64,000 bases of DNA, taken from assembly GCA_964242305.1 (NCBI GenBank), contig CAXTBB010000017.1:9271-73270 (forward strand). The letters run 5' to 3'. The notes beneath the pieces are model-generated. The model was not told the DNA's origin, did not search any database, and saw only the letters and a program-made list of their open reading frames with translations. Origin of the DNA: DATLGB01 sp964242305. GTDB lineage: Bacteria > Actinomycetota > Thermoleophilia > Solirubrobacterales > Solirubrobacteraceae. This document shows positions 46,546 through 54,471 of this stretch, one piece after another. The position numbers and the translations under genes were made by a program. Positions within the stretch are counted from its first letter, which is position 1, and each line of letters begins with the position of its first letter.

Positions 46546-47661
46546 TCAGGCGGTGCAGATCCCGGCGGGGAACGCCTCCGAGCCGCGGTTGCCGGCCCAG
46601 CGGTTCGCCGTCGTGAAGAACGGCGCGCCGGGGCGGTCGGGCCGCGCGCCCGCGCTGCCGTCCTGGCAGTCGGGGTTGCCGTTGCCGCGCGCGTCGTTGC
46701 GCTCGAGACGGAGGTTGGCCGCGTTGTCGGCCAGGGCGATGCCGACTTCGCGGTTGCCCGTGATGACGTTGTTGCGCACCAGCCCGCCGTCCTGGAAGCC
46801 GATCGTCAGGCCGGTGTCGGCGCCGGAGATGCCGGCCACGGGATCGCCGCCGATGCGGTTGCCCTTGATCGTGAGCGCCCCCTTCGCCGCGCCGAGGCCG
46901 AGGATGCCGATGCCGGTGATGTCGCGGTTGGGGTCGGCGTTGCGTTCGCCGAGCTGCGACACGCGGTTGCCGATGATCGTGACCGGAGCGGTGGTCGAGA
47001 AGGTGATGCCCTCCTGGCTCGTCCGCCCGAGCCCGTTGCCGCTGATCACGTTGCCGTCGACCTGACCGCCGCCTCCGTCGATCATCCGCACGCCCGTGTC
47101 CTGGAAGCCCACGATGCGGTTGTCGATGATCGTCGCCCGGCTGTTGCCGCGCACGAGAACGCTGATCCCCTCCTGCTGCGAGCCGCAGTCAGGCGAGTCC
47201 GGGTCGTAGATGAACTGGATGTCGTTCTCGCCGATGGTGACGCCCTTCGCGCCGGCGTTGACGCCGACCCCCTGGATGGGGAGGTTGGGCGGGCACCCGT
47301 CGGAGCTGAAGGGCCCCTCGATCAGGAAGCGGCGCACCGAGACGCGATCCGCGCCCGAGACGTTCACCACGCCCGTGGCGGCGTTGGGCGGCGGGGCGAG
47401 GACCGCGCCATAGGGGTGGTCGGCGACGAGGCGGACGCCGTCCTTGCCGGCGCCGGTGATCTGGACGTGCTCGCGGTAGAAGCCGTCGCAGACCAGCACC
47501 TTCTCGTTCGGCCTGGCGGCGTTGATCCCGCCCTGCACCGTCGTGTGCGTCGCCCGCGGGCACTGGGCGCCGTCGTCGTCGACGATCTGCAGCGCGAAGG
47601 CGGACCCGGTTGCCGTCAGCGTCGCTGCGAGCGTGAGGATGAGGATGGCGGCTCGTCGCAT
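46546..47661 (-). CDS. Secreted right-handed parallel beta-helix repeat protein
   Basis: The 371-residue product has a signal peptide (AAILILTLAATLTATGSAFA) and then a ladder of beta-helix rungs: GVTIGENDIQFI, RATIIDNRIVGFQDTGVRM, GQVDGNVISGNG, VTIIGNRVSQLG, ALTIKGNRIGGD, GLVRNNVITGNREVGI and LRLERNDARGNG. It resembles pectate-lyase-like and NosD-like folds, but I see no catalytic signature, so a surface or binding role is as likely as an enzyme. A TATCGT box ends seven bases before the ATG. Confidence 0.88.
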   Translation of the reverse strand: MRRAAILILTLAATLTATGSAFALQIVDDDGAQCPRATHTTVQGGINAARPNEKVLVCDGFYREHVQITGAGKDGVRLVADHPYGAVLAPPPNAATGVVNVSGADRVSVRRFLIEGPFSSDGCPPNLPIQGVGVNAGAKGVTIGENDIQFIYDPDSPDCGSQQEGISVLVRGNSRATIIDNRIVGFQDTGVRMIDGGGGQVDGNVISGNGLGRTSQEGITFSTTAPVTIIGNRVSQLGERNADPNRDITGIGILGLGAAKGALTIKGNRIGGDPVAGISGADTGLTIGFQDGGLVRNNVITGNREVGIALADNAANLRLERNDARGNGNPDCQDGSAGARPDRPGAPFFTTANRWAGNRGSEAFPAGICTA

Positions 47662-47832
47662 CGTTCAGACGATAAATGGAGTGATGGGTTCCGATCAAGG
47701 GCGAACGGTCACTGACCTCGCCGAGCGCCCGCGCGGGCACCGTCTTCAGCCCGGCCAAGGCCAAGGTGACCGGCACGCCCTCCTCCGGCGGGGGCAACGA
47801 GCAGGTGACGCTGTAGTTGGCAAGATGCGCGG
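47662..47832. other. Intergenic region between beta-helix gene and toxin-antitoxin pair
   Basis: This 171-base gap is the longest in the window. Its left end carries the predicted -10 box of the beta-helix gene (47669-47674). The right part holds an open frame ending at a TAG (47813-47815) that could encode SLTSPSARAGTVFSPAKAK and more, but it has no start codon and no family resemblance, so I do not call it a gene. Confidence 0.5.
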
Positions 47833-48339
47833 ATGTACCTCGCCGCCGACGCCGGACGCCTCGCCGGGGTCGACGGCGATCGCATCGGCCAGTGGGCGCG
47901 GTGGGGGCACATCCGCGCGTCGGTGTCGGACGGCGATCCGCACGTGTACTCGTTCGCGGACGTCGCCGACGCGCTCGCGGTGCACCTCCTCGTCGACGCG
48001 GGCGTGCACCTGCCCACGATCCGGCGGGCGGTGGACGCGCTGGGTGGCGAGCACCCGCTGGCCACCGGGCTGCACGTGGTCGACGGGCGGCTGGCGGTGG
48101 AGAGCGCGGACGGCCTGAAGGACGTCTTCACGGAGCAGCGCGTGCTGCCCTTGAACGGCCGCCTCGACGCCGACGCGATGCTGCGCGCGGGCGGCTGGCC
48201 GTCGCTGATGACCGGCGTGCCGGTCGACGTCGACCCGGCACGCGCGGCCGGGCGCCCGTGCGTGCGCGGGACACGCCGACCGGTGCAGGACGCCCTCGAC
48301 GACCCCGATCTGCAGCGGTGGTGGGCGTGCGGCGGCTGA
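47833..48339 (+). CDS. MerR-type HTH protein with DUF433-like C-terminus (probable antitoxin)
   Basis: The 168-residue product starts with a MerR-like winged helix (LAADAGRLAGVDGDRIGQWA, VYSFADVADALAVHLLVDAG, LPTIRRAVDALGG). The C-terminus (VDVDPARAAGRPCVRGTRRP) carries the PxxRGTR-type core of DUF433. DUF433 proteins are known antitoxins for DUF5615 PIN-like toxins, and just such a gene follows with a 13-base overlap. The protein would both repress the operon and neutralise the nuclease. Pairing and role are inferred from family knowledge and gene order. Confidence 0.7.
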   Translation: MYLAADAGRLAGVDGDRIGQWARWGHIRASVSDGDPHVYSFADVADALAVHLLVDAGVHLPTIRRAVDALGGEHPLATGLHVVDGRLAVESADGLKDVFTEQRVLPLNGRLDADAMLRAGGWPSLMTGVPVDVDPARAAGRPCVRGTRRPVQDALDDPDLQRWWACGG

Positions 48340-48584
48340 TTCTCGACGCCGGGCTCCCGGAGGACCTCGCCGCGGAGTTGCGCGCCCGCGGCCGCGACGC
48401 CGTCACCGTGGCCGAGCTCGGCCTCGACGGCGCCACCGACGCCGAGGTCCTCGCCGCCGACGGGGTGCTCGTCACCACCGTCCCCATCCCCGGCGCCGTC
48501 GTCGTCTCCGGCAACGTCCGCGAGGCGGTCCACCGCCACGCTCACGAGTTCGCCGCTCGGCGCCGCCGCCGCTTCGTAGGGTGA
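48327..48584 (+). CDS. DUF5615-like PIN-fold protein (probable toxin)
   Basis: The 85-residue product matches the short Mut7-C/DUF5615 PIN-like family: RLILDAGLPEDLAAELRARG at the N-terminus with the first acidic residue in ILD, then VTVAELGLDGATDAEVLAAD and VLVTT. The usual TRD that gives the last acidic ligand reads TTV here, so activity may be altered. GTG 48327 is the likely start (GTG 48318 and 48321 are alternatives), and the frame overlaps the upstream antitoxin gene. The stop overlaps a possible GTG start of the following ABC gene. Confidence 0.65.
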   Translation: MRRLILDAGLPEDLAAELRARGRDAVTVAELGLDGATDAEVLAADGVLVTTVPIPGAVVVSGNVREAVHRHAHEFAARRRRRFVG

Positions 48585-48589
48585 GTCGG

Positions 48590-49480
48590 ATGCATCCGAT
48601 CGAGGTTCGCGGCGCGGTCAAGCGCTACGGGTCGATCACGGCGGTGAACGGCCTCGACATCACCGTCCCGGAGGGGACGTGCGTCGGCCTGCTCGGTCCC
48701 AACGGCGCCGGGAAGTCGACGACGATGCGGATGCTGACCGCGCAGAGCGTCGCCGACGAGGGCACGATCCACGTGCTCGGCCACGAGCTGCCGGGGGACG
48801 CGAAGGCGGCACGGGTCAAGATGGGTGTCGTCCCGCAGCTGGACAACCTCGACATCGCGCTGACCTGCGAGCAGACGCTGCTGATCTTCACGCACCTCTA
48901 CCGCGTGCCCCGCAAGGACCGGCCGGCGGCGATCGAGAGGGCGCTTGGCATCGCCAACCTCAAGGACCGCCGCGACACGCGGGTGGACAAGCTGAGCGGC
49001 GGCATGCGCCGGCGGCTGCTGATCGCCCGCGCCCTCGTGCACCGCCCGCAGCTCGTCCTGCTCGACGAGCCGACGGTCGGCCTCGATCCGCAGGTCCGCC
49101 AGGAGCTGTGGGGGCTGATCGACAACCTGCGCGCGGAGGGGACCGCGGTCCTGATGTCGACGCACTACATCGAGGAGGCCGAGCGCCTCGCCGACACGGT
49201 GCTGATCATGGCCTCGGGAGCGAACGTCGCCGAGGGACGTCCGTCCGACCTCGTCCGCGACCACGTGGGCCGCCAGGTCACGGAGGTCTACGGGCCGCAG
49301 GCCGAGCTCGCGCGCGTCGAATCCGACGTCCAGGCCGGCGGCTACAAGACGCGGCGGACCGGCACGTCGATCGCGGTGCTGGGCACGGAGGCCGCCAACG
49401 GGGACGTGCCCGCGGGCCACGACCGCGCCGCCACGCTCGAGGACGTCTTCGTCCTGCTCACGGGGGAGACGGTGGCTTGA
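48590..49480 (+). CDS. ABC-2 type transporter ATP-binding protein (DrrA/NodI-like)
   Basis: This is the ATPase of an ABC-2 exporter, 296 residues from ATG 48590 (GTG 48581 is an alternative). It shows GPNGAGKST (Walker A), LSGGMRRRLLIARALVHRPQ (signature), LLDEPTVGLDPQ (Walker B) and MSTHYIEEAERL (H-loop). The C-terminal extension to about residue 296 is typical of DrrA-type proteins. The stop TGA abuts the left arm of a hairpin repeat whose right arm carries the start of the permease gene. Confidence 0.93.
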   Translation: MHPIEVRGAVKRYGSITAVNGLDITVPEGTCVGLLGPNGAGKSTTMRMLTAQSVADEGTIHVLGHELPGDAKAARVKMGVVPQLDNLDIALTCEQTLLIFTHLYRVPRKDRPAAIERALGIANLKDRRDTRVDKLSGGMRRRLLIARALVHRPQLVLLDEPTVGLDPQVRQELWGLIDNLRAEGTAVLMSTHYIEEAERLADTVLIMASGANVAEGRPSDLVRDHVGRQVTEVYGPQAELARVESDVQAGGYKTRRTGTSIAVLGTEAANGDVPAGHDRAATLEDVFVLLTGETVA

Positions 49481-49481
49481 G

Positions 49482-49529
49482 CGCATACCGACACGAGCCC
49501 CCTTCGCTGCCTGACGGTGTCGGTATGCG
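49482..49529. repeat. Hairpin repeat copy 1, start codon in its right arm
   Basis: Arms CGCATACCGACAC (49482-49494) and GTGTCGGTATGCG (49517-49529) are perfectly complementary around a 22-base loop. The same structure, with GAGCGCATACCGAC and GTCGGTATGCGTAG conserved, recurs at 62241-62286. The ATG of the permease (49525) is inside the right arm and the ATPase stop lies one base before the left arm. It could couple translation of the two genes. Confidence 0.85.
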
Positions 49530-50292
49530 TAGCAAGGTCGAGTGGTCCAGCGTGCGCGGCGTGCTCGTCCGCGAGGTCATCAACTTCCAGTCCATGTGGC
49601 GATCGTCGACGTTCTCGGCGGTCATGCAGCCGGTCGTCTACCTGCTCGCGTTCGGCTTCGGGTTCGGCTCGCTGGTCGACCGCGTGGAGGGCCTCGACTA
49701 CCTCGACTACGTCGCGCTGGGGACGGTCTCCACCGCGGTGCTGTTCGCGTCCGTCTTCAACGGGATCTTCGGGACGATCATCAAGTGGAAGTACCAGCGC
49801 ACCTACGACGCGCTGCTGGCCGCGCCGGTGACCGTGCCGGAGATCGTGACGGCGGAGTCGATCTGGATCGCCGTGCGCGCCGGCGTCTACGGCTGCGCGC
49901 CCCTGCTGATCGGCTTCCTGTTCGGCCTCGACCCCGCGTGGGGCATGCTGCTCGTCCCGTTCATCGGGATCCTGACTGGGTTCGGCTTCGCAGCGGCCGG
50001 GATGCTGATCGCCGCGATCGTCGAGTCCTTCGAGAACACCAGCTACGTGCAATCGCTGGTGATCACGCCGATGTTCCTGCTGGCCGGCTCCTTCTTCCCC
50101 CTGGACCAGCTCCCCAACTGGGCCATCGGCGTCTCCCAGATCAATCCGCTCTACCACTGCGTGCAGCTGGTCAAGCACGCGGCGCTCGGCTTCGGCGTCT
50201 ACGACCTCGGCCACGTCGGCGCGCTGATCCTCTTCGCCATCCTCATGTGGTGGCTGGCCGTGTGGCGTCTGCGCGCGCGACTCATCGACTGA
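49525..50292 (+). CDS. ABC-2 type transporter permease
   Basis: The 255-residue membrane protein has six predicted helices and the ABC-2 permease pattern: an amphipathic N-terminus (RGVLVREVINFQSMWRSSTF), MQPVVYLLAFGFGFG in helix 1, and the closing FLLAGSFFPLDQLPNW followed by INPLYHCVQLVKHAALG. It pairs with the ATPase encoded just upstream for export of a lipid, polysaccharide or drug. The ATG lies in the right arm of a hairpin repeat; an alternative start would be the GTG of VRGVLV a few codons on. Confidence 0.92.
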   Translation: MRSKVEWSSVRGVLVREVINFQSMWRSSTFSAVMQPVVYLLAFGFGFGSLVDRVEGLDYLDYVALGTVSTAVLFASVFNGIFGTIIKWKYQRTYDALLAAPVTVPEIVTAESIWIAVRAGVYGCAPLLIGFLFGLDPAWGMLLVPFIGILTGFGFAAAGMLIAAIVESFENTSYVQSLVITPMFLLAGSFFPLDQLPNWAIGVSQINPLYHCVQLVKHAALGFGVYDLGHVGALILFAILMWWLAVWRLRARLID

Positions 50293-50313
50293 CCCGGTCT
50301 AAACTGGGAGGTT

Positions 50314-51558
50314 GTGGCGCCTCCGGTCTTCGACGTCGAACAAGCGGTCCTGCTCCTCGAGCTCGACCCCCCGTTCGGCAAGCGCGAGGTGCAGCTGGCG
50401 CGGCGCCGGATGGCCAAGGTCTGGCACCCCGACATCGCCCCGCCGGGCAAGCAGTTCCAGCACGAGCGCCACCTGAAGGTCATCAACGAGGCGGCCGACA
50501 CGCTCGAGCGCCTGGCCGAGCAGTCGCGCGGCGGCAAGGTCACCAAGAACGCCGTCAAGGTGAGCGCGACCGCCGCAAAGAAGGCCCGCGAGGAGGCCGG
50601 GCGGCGCAACTACGAGGAGGAGCAGCGCCAGCGCGCCGCCGCCGCCGAGGAGCAGCGCCACGACCCGTTCGGCTCGCGCATGCCCGACCACTCGGTCGTG
50701 CACCGCTACGCGCGCTGCCTGTCCTACCCCGAGTGGGGCGTGGGGACCGTCAACGGCATCTACTTCACGGGCGACGGCGACCTCATGCAGCAGTGGGCAC
50801 GCGTGTCCTTCCACGTCGGCATCCGCACGGTCCCGGCCGGCTCGCTGTACTTCGTCGACTTCTCCAAGCCCGACCCGAGCGCCGACCGGGTCGAGCGCTT
50901 CATGACGGCCGCCAAGCACGCGCTCGCCGAGGGGGACTTCAAGCTCGCCGCCAAGCGGCTCGTCTTCGCGCGGGACGCCGAGCCGCGCAACGCGCAGGTG
51001 CTGCGCCTGATGACGACCGCGTTCTGGCAGGCGGGCGACTACTCCGCCGCCGCGCGCTGCGTCCGCGACTGGGCCCGCAACGAGCCCGACCGCCCGGCGC
51101 CGTGGCGGACCGCGGCGCGCATCTACGAGGACATGGGGTCGCTGAGCCAGGCCGTCGACGCCGCCGAGCGCGAGACGCGGGCCGCGCCCCGCGACGCCAC
51201 CGCGTGGGAGCGCCTCGGCCGGCTGCGCATGCGCCGCTTCGACCGCCCCGGTGCCCGCGACGCGCTCGAGCACGCTCGCGCCCTGCACCCGTCGGTCGAG
51301 GGCCTGCTCGACCTGGCCACCATCGCCCATCTGGCCGGAGACGTCGGAGCGGAGGTCTCCGCCTGCGAGCAGGCGACGGAGGTCGGGCCGGACGACGCGC
51401 GGGCCTGGTCGCGCTACGCGCACGCCCTCGCGCGCACCGACCGCACGCAGGACTGCCTGGCCGCCTGCGACCGGGCGCTCGCCCTCGGCGACGACCCCGA
51501 GGTGCGCGCGCTCGCGGAGTCCGTCCGCGCCCGCACCCCGCGCGAACTCGTGGCGTGA
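50314..51558 (+). CDS. J-domain protein with TPR repeats
   Basis: The 414-residue product begins with a compact J-domain (about 6-65) that keeps the HPD motif in KVWHPDIAPP. A charged helical region (about 75-115, RNYEEEQRQRAAAAEEQR) follows, then a 70-residue domain of its own and at least four TPR-like helix pairs (from about 200). J-domains stimulate DnaK-type Hsp70 chaperones, and the TPRs would recruit a client. The start is GTG 50314 with GGGAGG as ribosome site. The stop overlaps the next gene start (GTGA). Confidence 0.85.
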   Translation: MAPPVFDVEQAVLLLELDPPFGKREVQLARRRMAKVWHPDIAPPGKQFQHERHLKVINEAADTLERLAEQSRGGKVTKNAVKVSATAAKKAREEAGRRNYEEEQRQRAAAAEEQRHDPFGSRMPDHSVVHRYARCLSYPEWGVGTVNGIYFTGDGDLMQQWARVSFHVGIRTVPAGSLYFVDFSKPDPSADRVERFMTAAKHALAEGDFKLAAKRLVFARDAEPRNAQVLRLMTTAFWQAGDYSAAARCVRDWARNEPDRPAPWRTAARIYEDMGSLSQAVDAAERETRAAPRDATAWERLGRLRMRRFDRPGARDALEHARALHPSVEGLLDLATIAHLAGDVGAEVSACEQATEVGPDDARAWSRYAHALARTDRTQDCLAACDRALALGDDPEVRALAESVRARTPRELVA

Positions 51559-52415
51559 CGGTCACGGTCGTCGGCGCGGGCATGGCGGGGGCGGCGTGCG
51601 CCGCGGCCCTGCGGGCGGGCGGGGAGGACGTCCGGGTGGTGGATCGCGGCCGCGCCCCCGGCGGGCGGATGGCGTCCCCGGAGCTGCACGGCCGGCGGGT
51701 CGACCTCGGCGCGGGCTACTTCACCGTCCGCGACGACGGCTTCCGGTCGGTGGTGGACGGCTGGGCGGCCGCCGGGCTCGCCCGCGAGTGGACGGATCGC
51801 TTCGACGGCCAGTCGTCGGCCGGACCGATGCGCTGGGCGGCGCCCGGCGGCCTGCGCTCGCTGGTGCGCGCGCTGCTCGACGGCATCGAGGTGGAGACGG
51901 CCGAGCTGACCGAGCTGCCCAACGGTCCCGTCGTCCTGGCCATGCCCGACCCCCAGGCCGCGCGGCTGGTCGACGTGCCCGACGCCGTCGCCTTCGAGCC
52001 TGTCATCGCGGTCGCCGCCGGCTTCGCCGAGCGCACCTGGTCCTTCGCGCACGCCGCCTTCGTCAACGACGCTCCCGACGTCACCTTCGTCGCCGACGAC
52101 GGCGACCGCCGCGGCGACGGCGCCCCCGTGCTCGTCGCCCACACCAGCCCCGACCGCGCTCGCCGTCACCTCGACGCACCGGACGGGGCGATCGCCCCCG
52201 TCCTCGCGGCCCTCGACCTGCCCGAGCCGGTGTGGACCCACGCCCACCGCTGGACGTTCGCCAAGCCCGCCGGCCAGCACAACGCGCCCTACGGCCTGCT
52301 CGACGGCCGCGTCGGCCTGGCCGGCGACCAGTGGTGCCCCGACGGCTCGCCGCGCGTCGAGTCCGCGTGGCTGTCGGGCACCCGGCTGGCCGCCGCCCTG
52401 CTCGCGCGTCCCTGA
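51555..52415 (+). CDS. Renalase-like NAD(P)/FAD-dependent oxidoreductase
   Basis: The 286-residue flavoprotein opens with a dinucleotide fold (VTVVGAGMAGAACAAALRAG, VVDRGRAPGGRMAS) and has DLGAGYFTVRD and a C-terminal GLAGDQWCPDGSPRVESAWL that matches renalase-type oxidases. Bacterial renalases repair off-target reduced nicotinamides; whether this one does is inference. GTG 51555 overlaps the J-domain gene stop, giving translational coupling between a chaperone adaptor and a flavoenzyme. Confidence 0.83.
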   Translation: MTVTVVGAGMAGAACAAALRAGGEDVRVVDRGRAPGGRMASPELHGRRVDLGAGYFTVRDDGFRSVVDGWAAAGLAREWTDRFDGQSSAGPMRWAAPGGLRSLVRALLDGIEVETAELTELPNGPVVLAMPDPQAARLVDVPDAVAFEPVIAVAAGFAERTWSFAHAAFVNDAPDVTFVADDGDRRGDGAPVLVAHTSPDRARRHLDAPDGAIAPVLAALDLPEPVWTHAHRWTFAKPAGQHNAPYGLLDGRVGLAGDQWCPDGSPRVESAWLSGTRLAAALLARP

Positions 52416-52459
52416 CCCCCCGGGCGGGTAGCACTCCTCCCACACCGAAAGGAGAGGTC

Positions 52460-52726
52460 ATGTCCGAGGATCCAGGCGACAAGGGCGAGTGGGCGGGAAT
52501 CGCTGACGAGGGGGTCGTCCCCGACGAGCTGGGTGCGGACGCGTCCGGGGCCGCCGTGCTCGGGGAGACCACCGGGTCCGACGAGCCGGCTACGGACACC
52601 GGCATCGACCTGTCCGCGGGCGACGCCGCCGACGCGACCACCGACGGCGGGCCGGACGTGACTGACGGCGCCGAGCCCGATCTGCGCGACGCCGGTGCTG
52701 GCGCGCACCGGGAGGCCGCGAAGTAG
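52460..52726 (+). CDS. Small acidic low-complexity protein of unknown function
   Basis: The 88-residue product is dominated by Asp, Glu, Gly, Ala and Thr (DEGVVPDELGADASG, TTDGGPDVTDGAEPD) with almost no hydrophobic or basic residues, so it should be disordered. ATG 52460 follows an excellent AAAGGAGAGG ribosome site, which supports real translation. It lies 38 bases upstream of nucS. I recognise no family. Confidence 0.6.
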   Translation: MSEDPGDKGEWAGIADEGVVPDELGADASGAAVLGETTGSDEPATDTGIDLSAGDAADATTDGGPDVTDGAEPDLRDAGAGAHREAAK

Positions 52727-52764
52727 CCACGGCGTCCGGGACCAGGATTATCGTTCGGACCCGA

Positions 52765-53433
52765 ATGCGCCTCGTCGTCGCCCGTTGCACGGTCACCTAC
52801 TCCGGCCGCCTGGACGCCTATCTGCCCGAAGCGGTGCGGCTGCTGATGTTCAAGGCCGACGGCTCCGTGCTCGTCCACTGCGACGGTGGCGGCTACAAGC
52901 CGCTGAACTGGATGACCGCGCCGACGGCGATCGAGCAGGACGGCGACGTCATCACCGTCCGCAAGGTCAAGGGCGAGGACCAGCTGACGATCGCGCTCGG
53001 TGAGGTGATGAGCGACCTGACCGTCGAGTGCGACGCCGTCTCCGGCCTCGAGAAGGACGGCGTCGAGACGCACCTGCAGGAGCTGCTCGCCGACCAGCCC
53101 GGATGGTGCGGCGAGGGCTTCCGGCTCGTCCGCCGGGAGTGGCCGACGGACATCGGCCCGGTCGACCTCATGTGCCGCGACGAAGACGACGGCTGGATCG
53201 CCGTCGAGATCAAGCGCGTCGGGACGATCGACGCGGTGGAGCAGCTGTCGCGTTACCTGGAGCGCATCAGCCGCGACCCCGCGACGGCCGACTGCCGCGG
53301 CGTGCTCGCCGCCCAATCGGTCAAGCCGCAGGCGCGCGTGCTCGCGGAGGCCCGGGGCATCGCCTGGGTCGAGGTCGACCTCGCGGTCCTGCGCGGCGAG
53401 CGCGAGCCGGACCTCACGCTCTTCGCCGCCTAA
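52765..53433 (+). CDS. nucS: Mismatch endonuclease NucS (EndoMS)
   Basis: This is the non-canonical mismatch repair nuclease of actinobacteria and archaea, 222 residues. The N-terminal dimerisation/DNA-binding half (RLVVARCTVTYSGRLDAYLP, SVLVHCDGGGYKPLNWM) precedes the RecB-type catalytic half with the PD-(D/E)xK residues in IGPVDLM near residue 134 and VEIKRV near 149. The C-terminal EPDLTLFAA resembles a sliding-clamp binding peptide. Presence of NucS fits an organism without MutS/MutL. Confidence 0.95.
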   Translation: MRLVVARCTVTYSGRLDAYLPEAVRLLMFKADGSVLVHCDGGGYKPLNWMTAPTAIEQDGDVITVRKVKGEDQLTIALGEVMSDLTVECDAVSGLEKDGVETHLQELLADQPGWCGEGFRLVRREWPTDIGPVDLMCRDEDDGWIAVEIKRVGTIDAVEQLSRYLERISRDPATADCRGVLAAQSVKPQARVLAEARGIAWVEVDLAVLRGEREPDLTLFAA

Positions 53434-53624
53434 GTCGTCTCGCGCGGCGCGTCGCGGCCGGGGAGGACGCCGTGCCCGGTCGCCTCGGCGCCGGTGAAGA
53501 CCGCCATCGCCAGCGCGACGATGACCATCACGAACATGCCCTTGACCAGGAAGAGGATGGTCAGGAGCGCGAAGAGGACGGCGAGCGCCACCCAGAAGCC
53601 CTGCGGAATGCGGACGTTGGCCAT
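53430..53624 (-). CDS. Small membrane protein of unknown function
   Basis: The 64-residue product has a hydrophobic run from about residue 10 to 43 (FWVALAVLFALLTILFLVKG, then MFVMVIVALAMAVF), enough for two short membrane helices with a Lys between them, and a polar tail. It overlaps the end of nucS by four bases and is divergent from the enoyl-CoA hydratase gene. No family is recognised. Confidence 0.7.
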   Translation of the reverse strand: MANVRIPQGFWVALAVLFALLTILFLVKGMFVMVIVALAMAVFTGAEATGHGVLPGRDAPRETT

Positions 53625-53659
53625 GCCTCGGGGTGTACCCGCCGTTTAGAGTGCGAACC

Positions 53660-54427
53660 ATGAGCGACGAGCCAGTTCAGGTCGACGTCGAAGACGGCGT
53701 CCTCACCATCACCATCAACCGGCCGGAGGCCCGCAACGCGGTCAACGGGAAGGTGGCCGAGTCGATCGCCGCGGCGCTTGACCGCCTGGACGCCGAGGAC
53801 GAGCTGCGAATCGGGATCATCACGGGCGCGGGCGGGACGTTCTGCGCCGGCATGGACCTGAAGGCGTTTGTGACCGGCGAGCGGCCGTGGGCGGGCGACC
53901 GCGGCTTCGCGGGCATCGCGCAGCGCGCCGCGGAGAAGCCGCTGATCGCCGCCGTGGAGGGCTACGCGCTGGCCGGCGGCTTCGAGATCGCGCTCTCCTG
54001 CGACCTGATCGTGGCGGCGCGGGACGCGCGCTTCGGCATCCCCGAGGTCAAGCGCGGCCTGGTGGCGGCAGCCGGCGGGCTGTTCCGCCTCCCGCAGCGC
54101 ATCCCCTACCACCTGGCCATGGAGCTGGCGCTGACCGGCGATCCGATCGGCGCCGAGCGGGCCGCCGAGATCGGCATCGTCAACCGGCTGGTCGAGACGG
54201 GTGCCGCCCTGGAGGGTGCGAACGAGCTGGCCGCGCAGATCGTCCGCAACGCGCCGCTCGCGCTGGCCGCGTCCAAGGCGGTCGTCCAGCGCGCGCGCGA
54301 GTGGACGGAGGCCGAGGCGTGGGACAAGCAGGGCCAGATCGCCGGCGGCGTGTTCGGCTCGGCGGACGCGCAGGAGGGCGCCAAGGCGTTCGCCGAGAAG
54401 CGCGAGCCCAACTGGCAGGGCCGCTGA
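53660..54427 (+). CDS. Enoyl-CoA hydratase/isomerase family protein (crotonase fold)
   Basis: The 255-residue crotonase has the oxyanion-hole segments GAGGTFCAGMDLKAF and AAVEGYALAGGFEIALSCD, and the second catalytic region IPEVKRGLVAAAGGLFRLPQ, where Glu116-equivalent is kept. It hydrates an enoyl-CoA, and the Gly-rich loop fits EchA-type members. ATG 53660 follows a TAGAGT box by seven bases. It ends at a strong hairpin terminator. Confidence 0.92.
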   Translation: MSDEPVQVDVEDGVLTITINRPEARNAVNGKVAESIAAALDRLDAEDELRIGIITGAGGTFCAGMDLKAFVTGERPWAGDRGFAGIAQRAAEKPLIAAVEGYALAGGFEIALSCDLIVAARDARFGIPEVKRGLVAAAGGLFRLPQRIPYHLAMELALTGDPIGAERAAEIGIVNRLVETGAALEGANELAAQIVRNAPLALAASKAVVQRAREWTEAEAWDKQGQIAGGVFGSADAQEGAKAFAEKREPNWQGR

Positions 54428-54434
54428 CACTGCA

Positions 54435-54465
54435 CCGGGGGCGCGGCGGATGGCCGCGCCCCCGG
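54435..54465. terminator. Bidirectional hairpin terminator
   Basis: Arms CCGGGGGCGCGGC and GCCGCGCCCCCGG (13 bases each) close on a five-base loop between the convergent enoyl-CoA hydratase and DUF11-like genes. There is no T-run, as is common in very GC-rich actinobacteria. Confidence 0.8.
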
Positions 54466-54471
54466 ATCCTG

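Noticed and set aside
47665..47815. Short frame SLTSPSARAGTVFSPAKAK ending at a TAG, possible gene remnant
   Set aside because: No start codon and no family resemblance; a random open frame is as likely at this GC content.
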